Assembly (NCBI RefSeq): GCF_007997295.1
Contig: NZ_VORY01000013.1
Location: 1-64,000, forward strand
Length of the DNA: 64,000 bases
Source of the DNA: Gillisia hiemivivida
Lineage (GTDB): Bacteria; Bacteroidota; Bacteroidia; Flavobacteriales; Flavobacteriaceae
Reading direction: 5' to 3'
Below the pieces are notes generated by a model. It was not told the origin of the DNA. It ran no database searches and saw nothing but the letters and a program-made list of their open reading frames with translations. This document shows, piece by piece, positions 61,610 through 64,000 of this stretch. A program made the position numbers and the translations under genes. Within the stretch, counting starts at the first letter, position 1. Each line of letters opens with the position of its first letter.

Positions 61610-62269
61610 TCACTTTAATTTCCTCTTGTAATACTCATCAAGAACTTGCTTTCTTCCTATGGTTTTTGTGATAATATCCTTTTCTAAATTCCATGCTCTA
61701 GCAGGGGAATATTGCCTTCCATAATAAATAATTTGAAGATGTAGTTTATTCCAATGTTCTCTAGGGAATAATCTTTTAGCATCCTTTTCAGTTTGAACCA
61801 CATTTTTACCGTTGGTTAAATTCCACCTGTACATTAGCCTATGAATATGAGTATCTACAGGAAAGGCGGGTATCCCGAAGGCTTGAGACATCACTACACT
61901 TGCAGTCTTATGGCCTACTGCTGGTAATGACTCTAAAGCTTCAAAACTTTTTGGAACTTCTCCGTTGTATTTATCTATTAGAATATGGGAAAGTCCATAA
62001 ATTCCTTTTGCCTTCATAGGGGATAATCCAACAGGTTTTATAATCTCCCGAATCTCCTCTGCAGATAATTTTATCATAGCATAAGGATTGTCTGCTCTTT
62101 CAAATAACAAAGGAGTGATTTGGTTCACTTTTACATCTGTAGATTGTGCAGACATAAGTACAGCGATCAATAAAGTATAAGGATCTTTATGATCCAATGG
62201 GATAGGAACTTCCGTATAAATTTCATTTAACGTATCTATAACGAACTGAACCTTTTCCTTCTTATTCAT
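61610..62269 (-). CDS. nth: Endonuclease III-like DNA glycosylase without [4Fe-4S] cysteines
   Basis: A base-excision repair glycosylase/AP lyase for oxidised pyrimidines. The 219 residues have the helix-hairpin-helix LESLPAVGHKTASVVM (about 112-127), catalytic Lys121 and Asp139 (FPVDTHIHRL). E. coli Nth ends with four cysteines that bind a [4Fe-4S] cluster; this protein has none anywhere, and the expected region reads YYGRQYSPARAWNLEKDIITKTIG. The HhH core is intact, so activity is likely but cluster-free. It is divergent from bcp. Confidence 0.93.
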   Translation of the reverse strand: MNKKEKVQFVIDTLNEIYTEVPIPLDHKDPYTLLIAVLMSAQSTDVKVNQITPLLFERADNPYAMIKLSAEEIREIIKPVGLSPMKAKGIYGLSHILIDKYNGEVPKSFEALESLPAVGHKTASVVMSQAFGIPAFPVDTHIHRLMYRWNLTNGKNVVQTEKDAKRLFPREHWNKLHLQIIYYGRQYSPARAWNLEKDIITKTIGRKQVLDEYYKRKLK

Positions 62270-62300
62270 AATGCTTAAATTTATAGCTAAAATAAGAATA

Positions 62301-62750
62301 ATGATAAAATTAAAAGTAGGAGATTCCGCTCCGCAGTTTTCAGTAAAAGATCAGGATGGAAATGTTATAAACCTGAAGGACTTTAAAGGAAAAAAAGTTG
62401 TTTTGTTTTTTTATCCAAAAGCCAGTACTCCGGGTTGTACGGCAGAAGCTTGTAATTTAAGGGATAATTGGGAACAGTTTCAGGAAAAGGGATATCAGAT
62501 ATTAGGCGTGAGTGCCGATACTGAAAAGAAACAGTCTAATTTTAAAAATAAATATGAATTGCCATTTCCATTGCTTGCAGATCAAGACAAGGAAGTGATA
62601 GAAGCTTATGGAGTTTGGGGACCAAAGAAATTTATGGGAAAAGAATATGATGGTATTCATAGAACCACATTTGTGATAGATGAAAAGGGACTGATAGAAG
62701 AAATTATTACCAAGGTAAAAACTAAAGATCACGCAGCGCAGATTCTTTAA
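62301..62750 (+). CDS. bcp: Thioredoxin-dependent thiol peroxidase (peroxiredoxin Q/BCP)
   Basis: Reduces peroxides with thioredoxin as electron donor. 149 residues from ATG 62301; a ten-residue N-terminal extension from ATG 62271 is possible but less likely, since family members start at MxxLKVGDxAP. The peroxidatic Cys46 and resolving Cys51 are in STPGCTAEACNLRD. It is divergent from nth, with both starts close together, so the two repair/stress genes may share a control region. Confidence 0.95.
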   Translation: MIKLKVGDSAPQFSVKDQDGNVINLKDFKGKKVVLFFYPKASTPGCTAEACNLRDNWEQFQEKGYQILGVSADTEKKQSNFKNKYELPFPLLADQDKEVIEAYGVWGPKKFMGKEYDGIHRTTFVIDEKGLIEEIITKVKTKDHAAQIL

Positions 62751-62758
62751 GTTTCGTT

Positions 62759-64000
62759 GTCATCCCGACAGTAGGAGGGATCTCTTTTTTAAAGAGATTC
62801 CGGCTCCATTGAGATTCTTCACTTCGTTCAGAAAGACAGTTTGTTTTTGTCATCCCGATCTGAGTAGGGATCTCTAGTTAAAGAGGATTGAGTTTGTTGA
62901 GATTCTTCACTCCACTGCGTTGCGTTCTGAATGACAGTTTGTTTTGTCATTCCGACGATAGGAGGAATCTCATTTTACTAAAAGATTCCTGCTCCATTGA
63001 GATTCTTCACTTCGTTCTGAATGACAGCTTTTTTTTGTCATCCCGACCTGAGGAGAAATCTCTTATTGATTTGAATTTTGCTTCGTTGAGATCTTCGCTC
63101 CACTGCGTTGCGCTCTGAATGACAAATCGCACTATTACGTCATCCTGAATTTATTTCAGGATCTCATGGTGAATGACTATTAAATAAAATAGAAGCTGAA
63201 ACGAGTTCAGCTTGACGATAGCTTGTCATCCCGACTTGAGGAGGGATCTCATATTGAGTTGAATTTTGCTTCATTGAGATTCTTCGCTCCACTGCGTTGC
63301 GCTCTGAATGACAAAGTATGTCATCCCGACGATAGGAGGGATCTCAAATTAAAGTTGGATTTTGCTTCGTTGAGATTCTTCGTTCCACTGCGTTGCGCTC
63401 TAAATGACAAAGTATTGTCATCCCGACCTGAGGAGGAATTTCTTGTAAAGTTGAATTTTGCTTCGTTGAGATTCTTCGCTCCACTGCGTTGCGCTCTGAA
63501 TGACAAAGTATGTCATCCCGACGTGCGGATGGATCTCATTTAAAGTTGGATTTTGCATCGTTGAGATTCTTCGCTTCACTGCGTTGCGCTCTGAATGACA
63601 AAGTATGTCATCCCGACGTGAGGAGGGATCTCTTATTGAGTTTTATTTTGCTTCGTTGAGATTCTTCACTTTGTTCTGAATGAAAGTTTATTCTTGTCAT
63701 CCCGACGCGAGGAGGGACCTCTTTTTAAGTTGGATTTTGCTCCGTTGAGATTCTTCGCTTCACTGCGTTGCGCTCTGAATGACAAAGTATTGTCATCCCG
63801 AAGCTATGAGGGATCTCTAGTTAAAGAGCATTGAGTTTGTTGAGATTTTTCACTTTGTTCTGAATGAAAGTTTATTCTTGTCATCCCGACCTGAGGAGGG
63901 ATCTCTTATTGATTTGAATTTTGCTTCGTTGAGATTCTTCGCTCCACTGCGTTGCGATCTGAATGACAGTTTTTTCTTGTCATCCCGACGCTAGGAGGGA
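62759..64000. repeat. Array of 14 hairpin repeat units, TGTCATCCCGA...TGAATGACA family
   Basis: GTCATCCCGA or a close variant occurs at 62759, 62849, 62946, 63037, 63139, 63225, 63320, 63417, 63512, 63607, 63696, 63792, 63880 and 63979 (window edge), spacing 86-102 bases. Each unit has a first arm ending GGGATCTC, a variable AT-rich middle, then GAGATTCTTCGCT...TCTGAATGACA. The unit at 63139 is a variant with TCAGGATCTC. No gene is visible; reading frames here encode only the repeat. The array runs off the right edge. Confidence 0.95.

Noticed and set aside
62888-63543. Reading frames on both strands with peptides such as LRFFAPLRCALNDK
   Set aside because: They are translations of the hairpin repeat array, repeated at the same period as the DNA, with no start context. 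Similar peptides are common database artefacts.
62759-64000. CRISPR array
   Set aside because: Units are 86-102 bases long, arms vary, there are no unique spacers of uniform length and no cas genes are nearby.

Overview
The window looks like a chromosomal segment of a marine-type member of the Flavobacteriaceae (Bacteroidota). The base composition is AT-rich. Several genes have a recognisable Bacteroidota promoter (TTTG, about 21 bases, then TAnnTTTG). Gene content is also typical: a fused ResB-CcsA cytochrome c assembly protein, DUF3822, DUF4834, YfhO, an outer-membrane beta-barrel family receptor, SprB-like adhesin repeats and a cysteate/serine-type acyltransferase. I cannot name the species. 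Almost everything is chromosomal housekeeping; no phage, plasmid, CRISPR array, tRNA or complete insertion sequence is visible.

Layout. 1-2948: the 5' part of a large secreted repeat adhesin and a small lipoprotein. 2949-7076: pdxH-sixA-ppk1-ppx, a tight operon centred on polyphosphate. 7199-12561: miaE-dnaX, the RNase P RNA gene, then rsmD with DUF3822 and two uncharacterised genes. 12675-14888: a RecD-like helicase and kdsB. 15665-18182: photolyase, SDR and SRPBCC genes in one operon. 18330-26010: a DUF2911 protein, an operon for a glycan deacetylase, a small membrane protein, a sodium symporter and a Gfo/Idh/MocA dehydrogenase, then an MscS channel and a lipoprotein. 26251-29081: maf, a UbiA prenyltransferase, kdsC and a DUF2520 protein. 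29203-32373: ccsBA. 33338-39718: fumC, a 58-residue membrane protein, a TonB-type receptor, an arsC-like gene and prfB with its programmed frameshift. 39816-49069: a metzincin-type protease, threonine aldolase, a peroxiredoxin, YbaB, an S9 peptidase, then a cysteine-synthase-like enzyme and an alpha-oxoamine synthase that together look like a sulfonolipid (capnine) module. 49264-55841: an outer-membrane transporter, DUF4834, YfhO, a glycosyltransferase and a flippase. 56263-62750: an Arg/Ser/Asn-rich secreted protein, uvrA, an ECF-type sigma factor with a 49-residue companion, nth and bcp.

The least ordinary part is the intergenic DNA. It carries at least three interspersed repeat families. 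One is a hairpin unit bounded by TGTCAT and ATGACA, which forms a 14-copy array at the right edge and a 99-bp-period array near 32.6 kb. One is a roughly 330-bp element with three successive stem-loops, in two inverted copies about 17.5 kb apart. One is a roughly 100-135-bp element placed exactly at gene 3' ends, in one case supplying a stop codon. Translational or transcriptional recoding is visible twice: a classic +1 frameshift in prfB, and a run of ten A in dnaX exactly after the clamp-loader collar domain, where slippage either way gives immediate termination. Several nucleic-acid enzymes (Nth, DnaX, UvrA) lack metal-binding cysteines found in their E. coli counterparts.
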